Origin: Saccharomyces paradoxus
Lineage: Eukaryota > Ascomycota > Saccharomycetes > Saccharomycetales > Saccharomycetaceae
Length of the DNA: 64,000 nt
Reading direction: 5' to 3'
Assembly (NCBI RefSeq): GCF_002079055.1
Contig: NC_047489.1
Span: 1 to 64,000, forward strand
The stretch's first letter is position 1. Each line of letters begins with the position of its first letter. A program made the translations under genes and the position numbers. This document shows positions 12,101-27,088 of the stretch, in pieces. The notes under the pieces are model-generated. The model saw only the letters and a list, made by a program, of their open reading frames with translations. It made no database searches and was not told where the DNA came from.

Positions 12101-14546
12101 GCACTAACTTATCGAGAAATTCCAAAATCATCCGATTCAGAATATATTCCGACATGCCGAAATAGAACTAGACGTGTTAAAAGAACTAATAAGAAACCAA
12201 CGCGATCCCGCGAAATAGAAATATATGATATATCACGTCCAAACGTAATATCGAGTGACAACTTACCTGAAGTTAGAAGTGCCAAGCAAAGAAAGACGGT
12301 GTCCAATACAAATGATACTGTAGCAAGGACAAATAGACTTCCAACCGTGCTACGAACTCTAGACTCAAACAACATTGACACGCTGCATGTTGCCAGTACT
12401 GGTGAAGAAGTGTCCATCGAAAGACTTTCAAGCATGGCTCTTCAGGAAGCGAAGAACAATTCCGCCAGAACTAATCAAGCTAATTCTCTTACTGATTGGT
12501 TTCCAGTAGGCGCAATGCCGATACCTGACCAGAGGTATCTATCCGTTCACGATGGAACATATATCAGCGACTCACAAGATGTGGGTGATACTGACCTCAC
12601 TCCTGCTGTAACCAGGCTAGTTACTGAAGAGAATTCAATCGAATCTCCTCCATCGTTGGATTCATCGCCTCCAAATACCTCATTTAACGCGGCTCTAACT
12701 GCTATTATCCATAGCACAAAAAAAAGGAAACCCGAAAACCTATGCCCAAGCAATGGGAAGGCCTGACTTTCAAGAATGGCACAACGCATGCCTCAAGGAA
12801 CTTTCCGCGTTCAAAGATCACAATACGTACAAATTGGTGTCTCTTCCAAAGCAAAGAAGAGCTCTTGGATCGCGCTGGGTATTCACAATAAAAGACTCCG
12901 GGACGTACAAAGCTCGCCTTGTCGCCCAAGGACATACTCAAAAGGCTGGTATTGACTATCAAGAAACTTTTGCACCAGTCATTCGATATGACTCTGTTAG
13001 ATTATTTCTGGCCCTTGCTAGCTGCCTCAAACTAATAGTATATCAGATGGACGTTGACACCGCGTTTCTAAACTCAAAAATGAATGAGCCGGTATACGTA
13101 AAACAACCACCCGGATTTATTAATGAAAGTAATCCCGACTATGTATGGAACTATACGGCGGTATGTATGGACTCAAGCAAGCCCCATTACTATGGAACGA
13201 ACATATCAACAATACTCTTCAAAAGATTGGTTTTCGTCGACATGAAGGCGAACATGGCTTATACTTTCGTTCCACATCTGATGGTCCCATCTACATTGCC
13301 CTATACGTAGACGACTTACTTGTTGCTGCTCCCTCTCCGAAAATATATGACAGGGTTAAGCAGAAACTAACGAAGTTATACTCAATGAAGGATCTAGGTA
13401 AAGTTGACAAATTCCTCGGTCTTAACATTAATCAATTTTCAAATGGAGACATCACTCTCTCACTTCAAGACTATATTGCTAAAGCTGCATCTGAAAGCGA
13501 AATAAACATATGTAAGCCTACACAGACTCCGCTCTGTGACTCAAAGCCTCTTTTCGAAACAACTTCCCCGCACCTAAAGGACATCACTCCTTATCAGAGC
13601 ATAGTTGGACAGCTTCTCTTTTGTGCAAATACTGGTCGTCCTGACATATCTTATCCGGTCTCACTACTCTCCAGGTTTCTTCGCGAACCTCGCGCAATCC
13701 ATTTGGAGTCTGCTCGACGAGTTCTACGGTACCTATATACCACCAGAAGTATGTGTCTCAAGTATCGTTTCTGGATCTCTGTTGGCACTAACTGTATATT
13801 GTGATGCATCTCATGGAGCAATTCACGATCTCCCACACTCTACTGGGGGTACGTGACTCTACTTGCTGGTGCTCCAGTTACGTGGTCATCAAAGAAACTC
13901 AAGGGTGTGATTCCTGTATCATCTACTGAGGCAGAATACATTACTGCAAGTGAAACTGTCATGGAGATAGAATGGATTCAAAACTTGTTTGAACACTTAG
14001 GCCAGCCACTTATCTCATCAACATTATACGTAGATAATGAACCTGCTATAAAAACTATCTAAACATCCTGTATTTCACACGAGAACAAAACACATTGCCT
14101 TGAGATATCACAAGCTAAGAAGTGCAGTGGCAGCAGGCATAATTACCATAGAGCATGTTATTACAAAGAGACAAGTTGCTGACATATTTACAAAAATCCT
14201 TCCAGCAGAATCATTCAAAGCACATAGGGCTGTCATGGTGAGGGAACCAGAAACTGCAAAATAACCACTCTCATGCGTATTCAGTTATGGGGGGATGTTG
14301 AATGTGATAACCCAAAAGCATGATATGGGTAATGTTTCAGTACTGTTTCAGAATTGTTTCAGTAATGTTTTAGACAAGGAAAACATAGAGCAGCAAACCT
14401 CCGATCCGACAGTACTTAAGAAACCATAGTTTCTGTGTACAAGAGTAGTACCTATGTAATTCTTACATTTACATAACATATAGAAAGGTCCAATAAACTT
14501 ACAACATTATGACATATAAGCTAGATCGTAATTCACTACGTCAACA
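9167..14546 (+). mobile_element. Ty5 LTR retrotransposon, copy 2
   Basis: Full-length Ty5 with 5' LTR 9167-9418, primer-binding site 9419-9432 (complementary to the initiator-tRNA anticodon stem-loop), a gag-pol region, polypurine tract and 3' LTR 14296-14546. The frame is broken at about half a dozen places. The left flank is TGTCA and the right flank CTATC, so the ends come from two different insertions. Near-identical to the other copies; very young. Confidence 0.95.
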
Positions 14547-15086
14547 CTATCAACCTCTCCACTATACCTTCCACATCCCCAAACAACACCACCTCCGACT
14601 ATCACTACCACATACCTAAATCTACCATACTCACCTTTTATTTATTTAACGATATCGCATATGCACACGGACGCTATAGAACACATCACCCCAACTTACC
14701 CCGCCATAATACTCTACACCAAGGCCATCTCTCACTCGATCACTACCATATACATCACCACATCACCATACACGGCACTTGCCTCAGCGGTTTATACCCT
14801 GTGCCATTTACCCATAACACCCACGATTATCCACATTTTAATATCTATAACTGATCACACAACCTCAATTATCATATAAATACTCTTAACTTCATGCTTT
14901 ATAACGTTTTTATACAAATATCCACTACCCATTTTATATGTACTAATATAAATACCACCAAATAATCACAACTAAAATCACCTAAAACATAAAAATATAC
15001 TATTTATCAATAAGAAGGTATAAACACACTATATATTAACATAAGCGAAATATCATAAACATAAGACGTGTCCTAATATCGTTATA
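14547..15086 (+). other. Core X subtelomeric element, unit 2
   Basis: Copy of the unit 1 core X element. The Abf1 motif is intact at 14762-14774. The ARS consensus near 14983-14994 carries one extra A compared with units 1 and 3, so it is no longer a perfect 11/11 match; this may be an assembly error. Confidence 0.8.
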
Positions 15087-15337
15087 TGTTGACGTAGTGA
15101 ATTACGATCTAGCTTATATGTCATAATGTTGTAAGTTTATTGGACATTTCTATATGTTATGTAAATGTAAGAATTACATAGGTACTACTCTTCTACACAG
15201 AAACTATGGTTTCTTAAGTACTGTCGGATCAGAGGTTTGTTGCTCTATGTTTTCCTTGTCTAAAACATTACTGAAACAATTCTGAAACAGTACTGAAACA
15301 TTACCCATATCATGCTTTTGGGTTATCACATTCAACA
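15087..15337 (-). repeat. Solo Ty5 LTR, inverted, unit 2
   Basis: 251-bp copy of the inverted LTR of unit 1, with the same termini, the same substitutions relative to the full-length Ty5 LTRs, and the same unmatched flanks. Confidence 0.93.
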
Positions 15338-18300
15338 ATACTCCACATTTTCATCTTATACCACCTCTTGTAATACACATGTACATATAATATACTACTT
15401 TAAATGTCTTGTAATTATGTGGCACACGCATACGGATCTGGTGTAATATTCGACCCTCAAATAATACGCATCGAGGCTCATATCATGCAAAGTTACCCTG
15501 GCGGCTATGTCACAGCACCACAGGCATCACTTACCGCAGCGCTTCTTGTCCTTCTTCATTTACCCATAATACTCATTCAGACTCATATCATACTATTACG
15601 AATTCATTATACACCCTCAAAAAACCATATCCCCGTATGTAGGAAATAGACAATCCGCCAGCCTGATAATATACGCACCCTCTTGCTTTGATACTATGTA
15701 CGCCGACTTTATACATATGCGACGCTAAATACAACCAATAGCATTTAAGCGGACTACATAATGTGAGCAGTTCACCTTATGCTTCATTTTTTTTGTGGGG
15801 AGTTCAACATTGTTTACCTATCTCCATGGATGTCTTCTCAATCACATTTTTTATATTTTTTCGCAAATTTTTTACATTGCACATATATTCTTCAGTTGTG
15901 AAATAAACGATAATGTTTGCACTTGAACTCTATTGCCACAATTTGAGAACCAAGTCACTCCATCCGTGACGTATACTAAAGTACCCGGACCCTGTTTCGT
16001 CGAATTCAAAACCACTCTTTGAAGAAACAAGGTCTCTTCACCACTTCTTTTACGTATACAAGTGCCTGTCAAAGAATTGTGATGCGACCTTACTTTTCTT
16101 TTTTACTATTGGCGAATATGATATATATTGTACCCAATTTCCTTATTCTCAAGGTTCTTTTGAGAGAGTTAGCCCAAGCTGTTTGAAGTGTACCAACGAA
16201 TCCCAGGTTAACTTTACCTTGGACGTCTACCGCGATGCATTCGGTGTGGCATAAAACTTTTCTCTCCACGAGCAGGAGAGGATTGTTTTACCTTATTTGG
16301 TAATCCCCCAGCCACACGTTTATTTGGAAGAAACTTAGCATTATTGTTCCAGCATCATGCACCGGAACAGTAATATGCCATTACTAATGGTATTCTCATA
16401 GACATTAAATGATTCAATACTTCTTCGGTAGCTAAGTCAATGCCTCTTTGTATATTGTATGCTATATGTATAAAGTGATCCCGTAATCAGACTACCCAGC
16501 AATTAGTAGTGCATTTTAGAGCTAAATATATATTTCTTCTGTGATACTTTAACTTGAGAATCCTTAATAAGGAGTATCAATGGTCCAGAAGATGTTTGAT
16601 AGAAAAATAAAAACTTTTAAAAACATATACTGTCATTAGGAGCACATAGGTTCACCATAATTATACAACGTTATATGGGTATTGAAATTACAAAACCTCT
16701 CATTCCATAATTCTTAAGTTATGGAGCAATGTTAACGTAGTGACCAAGACGTAAAAGTTTATTTCATTCTTTTCTTAATGTTTAAGAAACTTCTATTTAC
16801 ACCACAAACATAAAAAGGATACAATAGGTAATGAGAAGTATTTTCGGTATACGGCATATATCAGGTTCGATATTGTGAATGGCTTGAATCTGAATAATTC
16901 AAAACATATACTATCAAGCAATATTATACTTGTTGTTTCATCAAGAGGGGATTCTACTTTTATTTGCTTTGAGGCCCAGTATCTTAACTTCACTTATGTT
17001 ATACTGTCTCTTAGTTGATAAACTGAATATTATATTTGTTATCTCGTTTCCAGATCAGCAGCTATATTGATCTTGCTTGCATTCAGTGCGTGCGAGGCAC
17101 TGTCTTTAACACTCATGCTCCTTGTTCACCATAGGCTGTTATCCGTTTGTTCTTACTGAGGGAACTGCAATTGATCATTTATGAAACCTTTTAGTGAAAT
17201 ATTAGACACTATTAAAAATTACTTATAGGCATGATACGTCAATTACCATTCTTGGTTCCCGCAATTTTGAATCTGTTATGTAGTCTGATATTTCGGGTTA
17301 GCGTTGTATACTTCTCTTGAGTAATGCATTATCCGCAGCGCCACTCCTACCATATTCATGTGTGAGTATATTTTGCATCTTTTACATATAATATAACGGC
17401 CTCGAGGCTATTAGAGAGAACACAAGGTTTCGAGGGTTAACTTCATCATCGGAATTAAGATCGCATACACTAATTAACCCTCAGTGTCGGAGGCGCACGA
17501 TTCATGGGCTGGGACGGTCCTAACCAAAGTCCTGCTGGAATATTGGTGAAATGCCTCGAAGGATTAGTAAGGTCAACATCAGGGAAGGAACTATTATTGA
17601 CCGAAGTGGCGGCTAGGTTAAAGAATCTAGCAGTCGATGCAACAAGGGTTATCAAGAACATTCGATTGGGTGCGTTAGATAAGTTGAATACAATAGCAAT
17701 TTTAGAAGTTTGCTGCAAGTTTGGTGGGATAGTTTATGCCTATAATATACAAGTGCCAACTCAATGTTCAGTTAGTAGATTTACCGCTTGAATATGTGTG
17801 CGCCCGTAGACCGTGGGGACGATTGTTTACTCCGAGACAAAATGCGATCTCAATGCAGGCACGAAAAACAGTTTTATATGCGCATGCCACCTAAATCTTT
17901 TTTGCGGTGCCTCAGATCTCTCGCATGATAAAAGCATAATATCATTGCCCCACACAGTCGAGTGGCATTGGAAAAGCCATTGCTCTTTCATAACTTATTA
18001 TATTACTATCCTTCTACGGCTCTATTCGGGGCATATTTGAAGATTATCTCGGTTTAAACCAAATGTAGAAATGGCGCTGTAAGTACATATTTTGCTGACT
18101 TTTGTTTTCAAAATCAACATTGCATATTACATTCACACTACACAATATATCACTCAGTCGCAGCAACAACACGACCATATCAGAACACATAGCACAATTG
18201 TTCGCCTACCATGATATACAGTGGCACACACCTTGAGAGATGCTACCTTATGACGCCTTTACTAGGAAACCAATGATCTTTTTCTTTCCTTTCTTTTCGA

Positions 18301-18575
18301 CATTAACATAATTATCACCGTTCACCCAGAGAACGCATGTCTAATACTATTTATTGCAGAATAACACCTTCCACGCTTCCATTACTGACGTTACCTTTGG
18401 ACTGACGCTTCCAAGAAGAAAAAAAAAAGACAAGCAGCTCTATACGCCATAAATTAAAATACATGCCTATCGAAGATGTTTATTTTATCGAGAAAAATAA
18501 AAATATATATGAGTCGTTTTCTTTCTGTTATTCATTTTCTTTTAATTTTTTTTTCTTTTTCCACCAGCTTGAGAA
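15338..18575. other. Subtelomeric spacer, unit 2; no gene supported
   Basis: Duplicate of 3580-6822, differing by scattered one-base length changes. It has the same X-like start and the same unassigned short open frames (for example 17504-17791). No gene is supported. Confidence 0.5.
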
Positions 18576-20424
18576 TCAGCCCTCTACTTCCTTATTACTT
18601 CGACTACGTTTAAAAAGCGCTTTGATTTGAGAGAAAATGTTATCCTGATCAGGCAAGACAACCAAACCATCTTCAGTGAACTCTTCATGCGTAGCCTTGT
18701 CTATTAGTTCCGGGTCTCTCATGAATAATGTAAACACAAAGAACGGTACGGTGCATATCAAACCAACTGTCATCATTATACGTTGAACATATTTGTACGA
18801 TTCACCCACAGCATTTCTTTCAGGTGAACCCCATGGATATTTTTTAATGAATGTATAAGGTGATGTATATGCAGCCTCCGCCAATGTATCGTTGCCAAGA
18901 TGCTTGTAGAGTTGGTTAGGCATGGTTTGTGTCCATACAGCGCCCGAAACAGACGCACCGACAGCAGCACCAACTTTTGAAAAGGTATATTGGATCCCCG
19001 TTACTACAGCCATCCTATTATGCGTAGTCATGGCCTGCAGTATGACGATCACTGAATTGCTGCATAGGAGACCGCTCAAACCCATGATAATAGAAGCAGC
19101 GATAACACCTCCATGAGACCCAGTTCCACCTCTGTATTGGTAAAAGAGGCCCATGCATACCATCCATGCAGCACAACCTCCGATTACAGAAAGTTTCAGT
19201 TTCCTCGTCTTTGCCACTAACAAGCTGTAGAATGGAGACGCAGTTTGCAGCTACAAAATCAGGCATATTTACTATCCGAGCTGCGGAAGTGGATGATTCT
19301 TTCATAGATACAAGCAAAACTGGATACAAATAGTCACATGAAATGAAAAAAGTGAAAAAGTTAAAGAAGGTAACGCCAAGGGGCGCCCAAATTCCTCGAT
19401 CACTTAGTAATTTGAACGGCAGAAGAGGAGCTCTGGCAAACTTTGCTTCCCAAAATACAAAAATGACAAATAAACAGCCACCTACGACTAAGGTGCCAAT
19501 TATTTTTGGATTCTGCCATTTTTGCGATACTTCATTGGCTAATGTCAACGGAACAAGTACGCACCCTAGGGACACAGTTATTAGTACTATGCCGACGACG
19601 TCTAGCTTCCAAAATAGAAACATCAAATTTCGAAATAATCCACTGATTTTTTCCTTTCTAGCCTGTTCTTTAAGAGACCTCAACTCAGGGGTTTTCGAAG
19701 ATTTGTATGTCATATAAAGGATAAGAAACATAATTGGTAAAGCAGACAATGGGTAAATAAAAGCCCACATCGCAATATTCCAGGACCAATTTTTTTCAGG
19801 ATTTGCAGCAGTGATGATACTACCTGAAATCCATGGTATTATAATGTACGGCCAATATGAGGTATACTGGTAAAACATTCTCCACTTCAAGGATGAGAAA
19901 TCGGAAAGTATTAGGATCAGGAGCAAATTAACGCCGACGTATCCACAGTTATAAAAAACTGACCCTATTGCATACATGGTAAGAGAGGTCGCCTGTGATT
20001 GGATGATAGTTCCCATTATATGAAAAATAGTTGCAATGGAAAAGAGCTTTAGTCTTCCGAAGTAGTCAGAGAGTCTAGAGAATACAACTTGGGATCCGAC
20101 ACTTACAACAGCATTAACAACTTGGACAGTTGAAAGTAAGGAGTGTTCTGAATATGAGTTCGTGGCATAGCCCGTATAGGTTGATCGAAGTGTGTAGTCT
20201 AAACTAAGGCCTATTCCACATAAAAAAGAGGTAATTATCAGTAGAATTTTATATTTCAAGGAATCAAACTGAGCAGATATTATTTCGTTTTCTTTGAGCT
20301 TAAAGAAGGTGGAAGTTATAGAGTATGTGTCATCATTTGTATGCTTTTCTCGCTCAGTAACCTCATAGAACTGCCTAGTTTCACATTTTTTATCATTAGA
20401 TGAGCTGATAACACCAGAACTCAT
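18576..20424 (-). pseudogene. GEX1: GEX1 copy 2, frameshifted
   Basis: Same gene as the copies at 6823-8670 and 30329-32176, but one base longer. There is an extra T in a short T run at 19244-19246. Reading from the ATG at 20424, the first ~395 residues match Gex1 through MPDFVAA; the frame then shifts and ends out of register. The last third (215 residues, from about 19223) is open in the proper frame. A product truncated in the second half of the membrane domain would not be a working transporter. Since units differ only by such length changes in runs, a consensus error of the assembly is as likely as a real mutation. Confidence 0.85.
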
Positions 20425-20920
20425 TGTGATATTTTATTTATTTAATTGATGTTTTTTATTTTTTTTATGTAAAAAAATTCAAATTCTACGGCCACTATGT
20501 TCACTTCAAAAGACGATTTTTATATTGTTCCTCATTGATTCTACATATCATTTTTATTCTTTTACTGTCACATTTTCACCGCCATCTTTTACTCTTTATT
20601 TTTTTTTTTGTTGCTTCATAACTATGAGGGTATAAATTTAGTATTTTCGAGAGAAAAAAAAAAGGAAGAACCTACATCGTGACACTCCTCCCCTGGTATC
20701 TGTCCACCTGGTAACTTTAACTTTAAATTATCGTACATTTATCATCTTAACCTCCGAAAATTTCCCCTGAATCGGCTTATCCAAGACAAAGTGTGACAGA
20801 AAATAGTGGACCGCTGAAACCTTTTTTTGGGATTCAAAAAGTATAGAAATGTAGAAGTGCTTATTATGTCCATTGTTTTTTTTGGCATTTCATGCGCACA
20901 GATTGTATTTGCGTCTGTCA
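20425..20920 (-). promoter_or_regulatory. GEX1 upstream region, unit 2
   Basis: Duplicate of 8671-9166, ending in TGTCA (20916-20920) against Ty5 copy 3. No specific site assigned. Confidence 0.6.
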
Positions 20921-23900
20921 TGTTGAATGTGATAACCCAAAAGCATGATATGGGTAATGTTTCAGTACTGTTTCAGAATTGTTTCAGTAATGTTTTAGAC
21001 AAGGAAAACATAGAGCAGCAAACCTCCGATCCGACAGTACTTAAGAAACCATAGTTTCTGTGTACAAGAGTAGTACCTATGTAATTCTTACATTTACATA
21101 ACATATAGAAAGGTCCAATAAACTTACAACATTATGACATATAAGCTAGATCGTAATTCACTACGTCAACAGGTTATGAGCCCTGAGAGCAATGCTTCAG
21201 AGACCATAATTAATCTATCTAATCCCAACAATTATAAACAGTGGCTGTACGGTATCGAGACCGCTGCTGAATATGCTAACGAATATATGAACGAATTCGT
21301 TCATACCGGAGATATCCAATCAATGAAAAGGGATTACAATCTCAGCGCGAATGATGAAAGCTTTGTCAAAACCGTATTTAACAGTTTCCTGGTAAAGCTC
21401 TACAAGAAAACTATCGTGGGTGAAGCTGCATGTGAAATGAACTGGATATGTGATGATTCACTTGGAAGGGTCTCTGCTTATGATATTTTCTCGCACTTCG
21501 AAGAAAACTATAATGAAGTCACTATTGGATCCAGGCTTACTCTTATAGAGGACTTACCAAATATATCCTCCAAGCCTGTAGATGAAATCGCTTCCTTTTT
21601 GAAAACCCTATTCACAATGCTTGAAGACAATAGCGAAGAACAGGACAAAAAGAAAAGACGCGATACCAATATCGCGTTGCTATTAATGACCTTCTTACCC
21701 GAGTTAAAGGAATCATTCCACGAGAAATTCGGTGACTCTAAAGCTCTTCAGCTGTCACAAGTCATTAGATTCTGTAAATTAAAGGCGTCATCGAATTCAT
21801 TATCTTCAGTCTCAGATGCATTGGTTGCACAAGACAGAAGAAGCTATCAAAAGAAAGGAAATAAGGGATGTATGATTTGTGGGGCTGATCATCGCTTAAG
21901 CAACTGTTCTCTGCTTAAAAGAAGAATACCAGAAGCCAGAATCTTTAAATTATATCCTAATGACAAGACGAATAGATCTTCATCTGCTAGTGTTGCGATT
22001 CCTGACTATGAAACGCAAGGCCAAACAGCAGGACAGATAACACCAAAGTCCTGGCTCTGTATGTTATCTTCGACCGTCCCAGCTACCAAATCCTCAGATT
22101 GGATTTTTGACACAGGATGTACTTCACACATGTGCCACGACCGTTCTATGTTCTCATCATTTACTAGATCCTCTAAGAAAGACTTTGTCAGAGGAGTCGG
22201 CGGTTCCATACCCATCATGGGCTCCGGGACTGTAAACATCGGCACTGTTCAATTAAATGACGTATCCTACGTCCCTGATTTACCAGTCAACCTAATATCC
22301 ATTTGGAAACTATGTGCTAAATCCAACTCTTCTGTTACGTTCACAAAAGAGGGTGTCACTGTGAAATCACCTGATGACGTGATTTCTACGGCTGGGAAGT
22401 TAAACAATTATCTGTACATTTTCGATGATCTTACGCCCGTAACTACCTTCTCTTCGCAAAATTACTTCTGCTCTAAAACATTGGATTCATCTAAAATGAT
22501 AACTTCCGCAGCGTTTCATACCGTTGCAGATAAAATGTTGTCGCAACACATTTCTCCCACTGCTCTCCCGGTAAAATGGCATGCTCGTATGGGCCATCCC
22601 GGAGCAGATATTTACAATTCCTTGGCTAGAACTCTGCGTTTTTCCAAAATTTAAGACGGCTGAATACACTATTTGTCCTACCTGCTCACTAGCAAAAGGA
22701 ATCATCAAAAAGGGTAAAGTCTCGCTCAAAAAATATACCCAACCTCTTCAAATGGTACAGGCTGATCTCTGTGGTGGGTTTCGCTACCAAGAGTTTCAGT
22801 CAAATAAATATTTTCTTACTATCCGTGATGCCTATAGTCGCTACTACTCTGTAATACATTTAAAATCCAAAGCAGACGCTCCGATAAAATTCATGGAATG
22901 GATCAACGAAACCGAACAATACTTTAGCTCCCGGGGTGGATTCAAAGTCGGATCTGTTCGTACAGACAATGGTACAGAATTCGTAAATAAAAATCTTCAT
23001 GCGTTTTTTAAATCTAAAGGAATAGAGCATCAGTTAACTATTCCATATCATAGTTATCAAAATGGTGCTGTTGAACGTGCACATCGTACCATCGAAGAAC
23101 GCACTCGTTGTCTCCTTATCGGGGGGCGTGTTCCTCCGTCCTTGTGGTCTGAAGCTGTTTCTTGCGCAGTCTATTTAATCAATAGGTCCCCTGTAGTGTC
23201 CAAAAATAACAGTATCCCATACTGCCGGTGGTTCAACATCCCCGCAAAAGATTTCGGTATCGCACATCTTCGAATTTTTGGATGTACAGCATACGCAACC
23301 TTACAACCTAGTCTTCGAGACGGCAAACTTGCCCCAACTGTCATATCTGGTGTTATGGTTGGCTATGACTCTAACCATCGAGGATACAGGATTTATCATC
23401 CCGAAACTGGCCGCATCTTTGTGAGCAGTCAAGTTCGATTTGACGAACACATGTTTCCTCTTGCTGATACAGAGGCAGTTCACGTCTCTCACGACTTTGC
23501 CACTTCCGCTATTGGGGGGGTGTCCAAATATCCTGAAACAGGGTCAACCGTCTCTGCTCCAAAGAACGACGGATCTGACTTGGCAAATTTGCCAATAACT
23601 GTTCCCAAAAATGTAAATCAACCAGCACATAAACCTAATACCAGTAACATCTCTTCCTCTGATGATGATGAGGATATTTCAATGGAAATCGAAATGGAAA
23701 AACCTATCCCTGAGTGTAACCAAGACAACTTACCAAACTCCGGATGTCCACCAACAAGGATACAACATTCTAACTTTGAATCCTTACCAACCGTGTCTAC
23801 CGAAGACGAAACTAATTCTTCTATGGAGAAAACTCCTGAAAGAGTTCCAGCGGCACTAACTTATCGAGAAATTCCAAAATCATCCGATTCAGAATATATT

Positions 23901-26298
23901 CCGACATGCCGAAATAGAACTAGACGTGTTAAAAGAACTAATAAGAAACCAACGCGATCCCGCGAAATAGAAATATATGATATATCACGTCCAAACGTAA
24001 TATCGAGTGACAACTTACCTGAAGTTAGAAGTGCCAAGCAAAGAAAGACGGTGTCCAATACAAATGATACTGTAGCAAGGACAAATAGACTTCCAACCGT
24101 GCTACGAACTCTAGACTCAAACAACATTGACACGCTGCATGTTGCCAGTACTGGTGAAGAAGTGTCCATCGAAAGACTTTCAAGCATGGCTCTTCAGGAA
24201 GCGAAGAACAATTCCGCCAGAACTAATCAAGCTAATTCTCTTACTGATTGGTTTCCAGTAGGCGCAATGCCGATACCTGACCAGAGGTATCTATCCGTTC
24301 ACGATGGAACATATATCAGCGACTCACAAGATGTGGGTGATACTGACCTCACTCCTGCTGTAACCAGGCTAGTTACTGAAGAGAATTCAATCGAATCTCC
24401 TCCATCGTTGGATTCATCGCCTCCAAATACCTCATTTAACGCGGCTCTAACTGCTATTATCCATAGCACAAAAAAAAAGGAAACCCGAAAACCTATGCCC
24501 AAGCAATGGGAAGGCCTGACTTTCAAGAATGGCACAACGCATGCCTCAAGGAACTTTCCGCGTTCAAAGATCACAATACGTACAAATTGGTGTCTCTTCC
24601 AAAGCAAAGAAGAGCTCTTGGATCGCGCTGGGTATTCACAATAAAAGACTCCGGGACGTACAAAGCTCGCCTTGTCGCCCAAGGACATACTCAAAAGGCT
24701 GGTATTGACTATCAAGAAACTTTTGCACCAGTCATTCGATATGACTCTGTTAGATTATTTCTGGCCCTTGCTAGCTGCCTCAAACTAATAGTATATCAGA
24801 TGGACGTTGACACCGCGTTTCTAAACTCAAAAATGAATGAGCCGGTATACGTAAAACAACCACCCGGATTTATTAATGAAAGTAATCCCGACTATGTATG
24901 GGAACTATACGGCGGTATGTATGGACTCAAGCAAGCCCCATTACTATGGAACGAACATATCAACAATACTCTTCAAAAGATTGGTTTTCGTCGACATGAA
25001 GGCGAACATGGCTTATACTTTCGTTCCACATCTGATGGTCCCATCTACATTGCCCTATACGTAGACGACTTACTTGTTGCTGCTCCCTCTCCGAAAATAT
25101 ATGACAGGGTTAAGCAGAAACTAACGAAGTTATACTCAATGAAGGATCTAGGTAAAGTTGACAAATTCCTCGGTCTTAACATTAATCAATTTTCAAATGG
25201 AGACATCACTCTCTCACTTCAAGACTATATTGCTAAAGCTGCATCTGAAAGCGAAATAAACATATGTAAGCCTACACAGACTCCGCTCTGTGACTCAAAG
25301 CCTCTTTTCGAAACAACTTCCCCGCACCTAAAGGACATCACTCCTTATCAGAGCATAGTTGGACAGCTTCTCTTTTGTGCAAATACTGGTCGTCCTGACA
25401 TATCTTATCCGGTCTCACTACTCTCCAGGTTTCTTCGCGAACCTCGCGCAATCCATTTGGAGTCTGCTCGACGAGTTCTACGGTACCTATATACCACCAG
25501 AAGTATGTGTCTCAAGTATCGTTCTGGATCTCTGTTGGCACTAACTGTATATTGTGATGCATCTCATGGAGCAATTCACGATCTCCCACACTCTACTGGG
25601 GGTACGTGACTCTACTTGCTGGTGCTCCAGTTACGTGGTCATCAAAGAAACTCAAGGGTGTGATTCCTGTATCATCTACTGAGGCAGAATACATTACTGC
25701 AAGTGAAACTGTCATGGAGATAGAATGGATTCAAAACTTGTTTGAACACTTAGGCCAGCCACTTATCTCATCAACATTATACGTAGATAATGAACCTGCT
25801 ATAAAACTATCTAAACATCCTGTATTTCACACGAGAACAAAACACATTGCCTTGAGATATCACAAGCTAAGAAGTGCAGTGGCAGCAGGCATAATTACCA
25901 TAGAGCATGTTATTACAAAGAGACAAGTTGCTGACATATTTACAAAAATCCTTCCAGCAGAATCATTCAAAGCACATAGGGCTGTCATGGTGAGGGAACC
26001 AGAAACTGCAAAATAACCACTCTCATGCGTATTCAGTTATGGGGGGATGTTGAATGTGATAACCCAAAAGCATGATATGGGTAATGTTTCAGTACTGTTT
26101 CAGAATTGTTTCAGTAATGTTTTAGACAAGGAAAACATAGAGCAGCAAACCTCCGATCCGACAGTACTTAAGAAACCATAGTTTCTGTGTACAAGAGTAG
26201 TACCTATGTAATTCTTACATTTACATAACATATAGAAAGGTCCAATAAACTTACAACATTATGACATATAAGCTAGATCGTAATTCACTACGTCAACA
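20921..26298 (+). mobile_element. Ty5 LTR retrotransposon, copy 3
   Basis: Full-length Ty5 with 5' LTR 20921-21171, primer-binding site 21172-21185, gag-pol region and 3' LTR 26048-26298. The frame is broken at about three places. As in copy 2, the left flank is TGTCA and the right flank CTATC, a chimaeric pair of junctions. Near-identical to copies 2 and 4. Confidence 0.95.
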
Positions 26299-26837
26299 CT
26301 ATCAACCTCTCCACTATACCTTCCACATCCCCAAACAACACCACCTCCGACTATCACTACCACATACCTAAATCTACCATACTCACCTTTTATTTATTTA
26401 ACGATATCGCATATGCACACGGACGCTATAGAACACATCACCCCAACTTACCCCGCCATAATACTCTACACCAAGGCCATCTCTCACTCGATCACTACCA
26501 TATACATCACCACATCACCATACACGGCACTTGCCTCAGCGGTTTATACCCTGTGCCATTTACCCATAACACCCACGATTATCCACATTTTAATATCTAT
26601 AACTGATCACACAACCTCAATTATCATATAAATACTCTTAACTTCATGCTTTATAACGTTTTTATACAAATATCCACTACCCATTTTATATGTACTAATA
26701 TAAATACCACCAAATAATCACAACTAAAATCACCTAAACATAAAAATATACTATTTATCAATAAGAAGGTATAAACACACTATATATTAACATAAGCGAA
26801 ATATCATAAACATAAGACGTGTCCTAATATCGTTATA
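26299..26837 (+). other. Core X subtelomeric element, unit 3
   Basis: Copy of the unit 1 core X element with an intact Abf1 motif (26514-26526) and a perfect minus-strand ARS consensus (26735-26745). Confidence 0.8.
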
Positions 26838-27088
26838 TGTTGACGTAGTGAATTACGATCTAGCTTATATGTCATAATGTTGTAAGTTTATTGGACATTT
26901 CTATATGTTATGTAAATGTAAGAATTACATAGGTACTACTCTTCTACACAGAAACTATGGTTTCTTAAGTACTGTCGGATCAGAGGTTTGTTGCTCTATG
27001 TTTTCCTTGTCTAAAACATTACTGAAACAATTCTGAAACAGTACTGAAACATTACCCATATCATGCTTTTGGGTTATCACATTCAACA
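26838..27088 (-). repeat. Solo Ty5 LTR, inverted, unit 3
   Basis: Third copy of the 251-bp inverted LTR, with the same flanks and substitutions as in units 1 and 2. Confidence 0.93.
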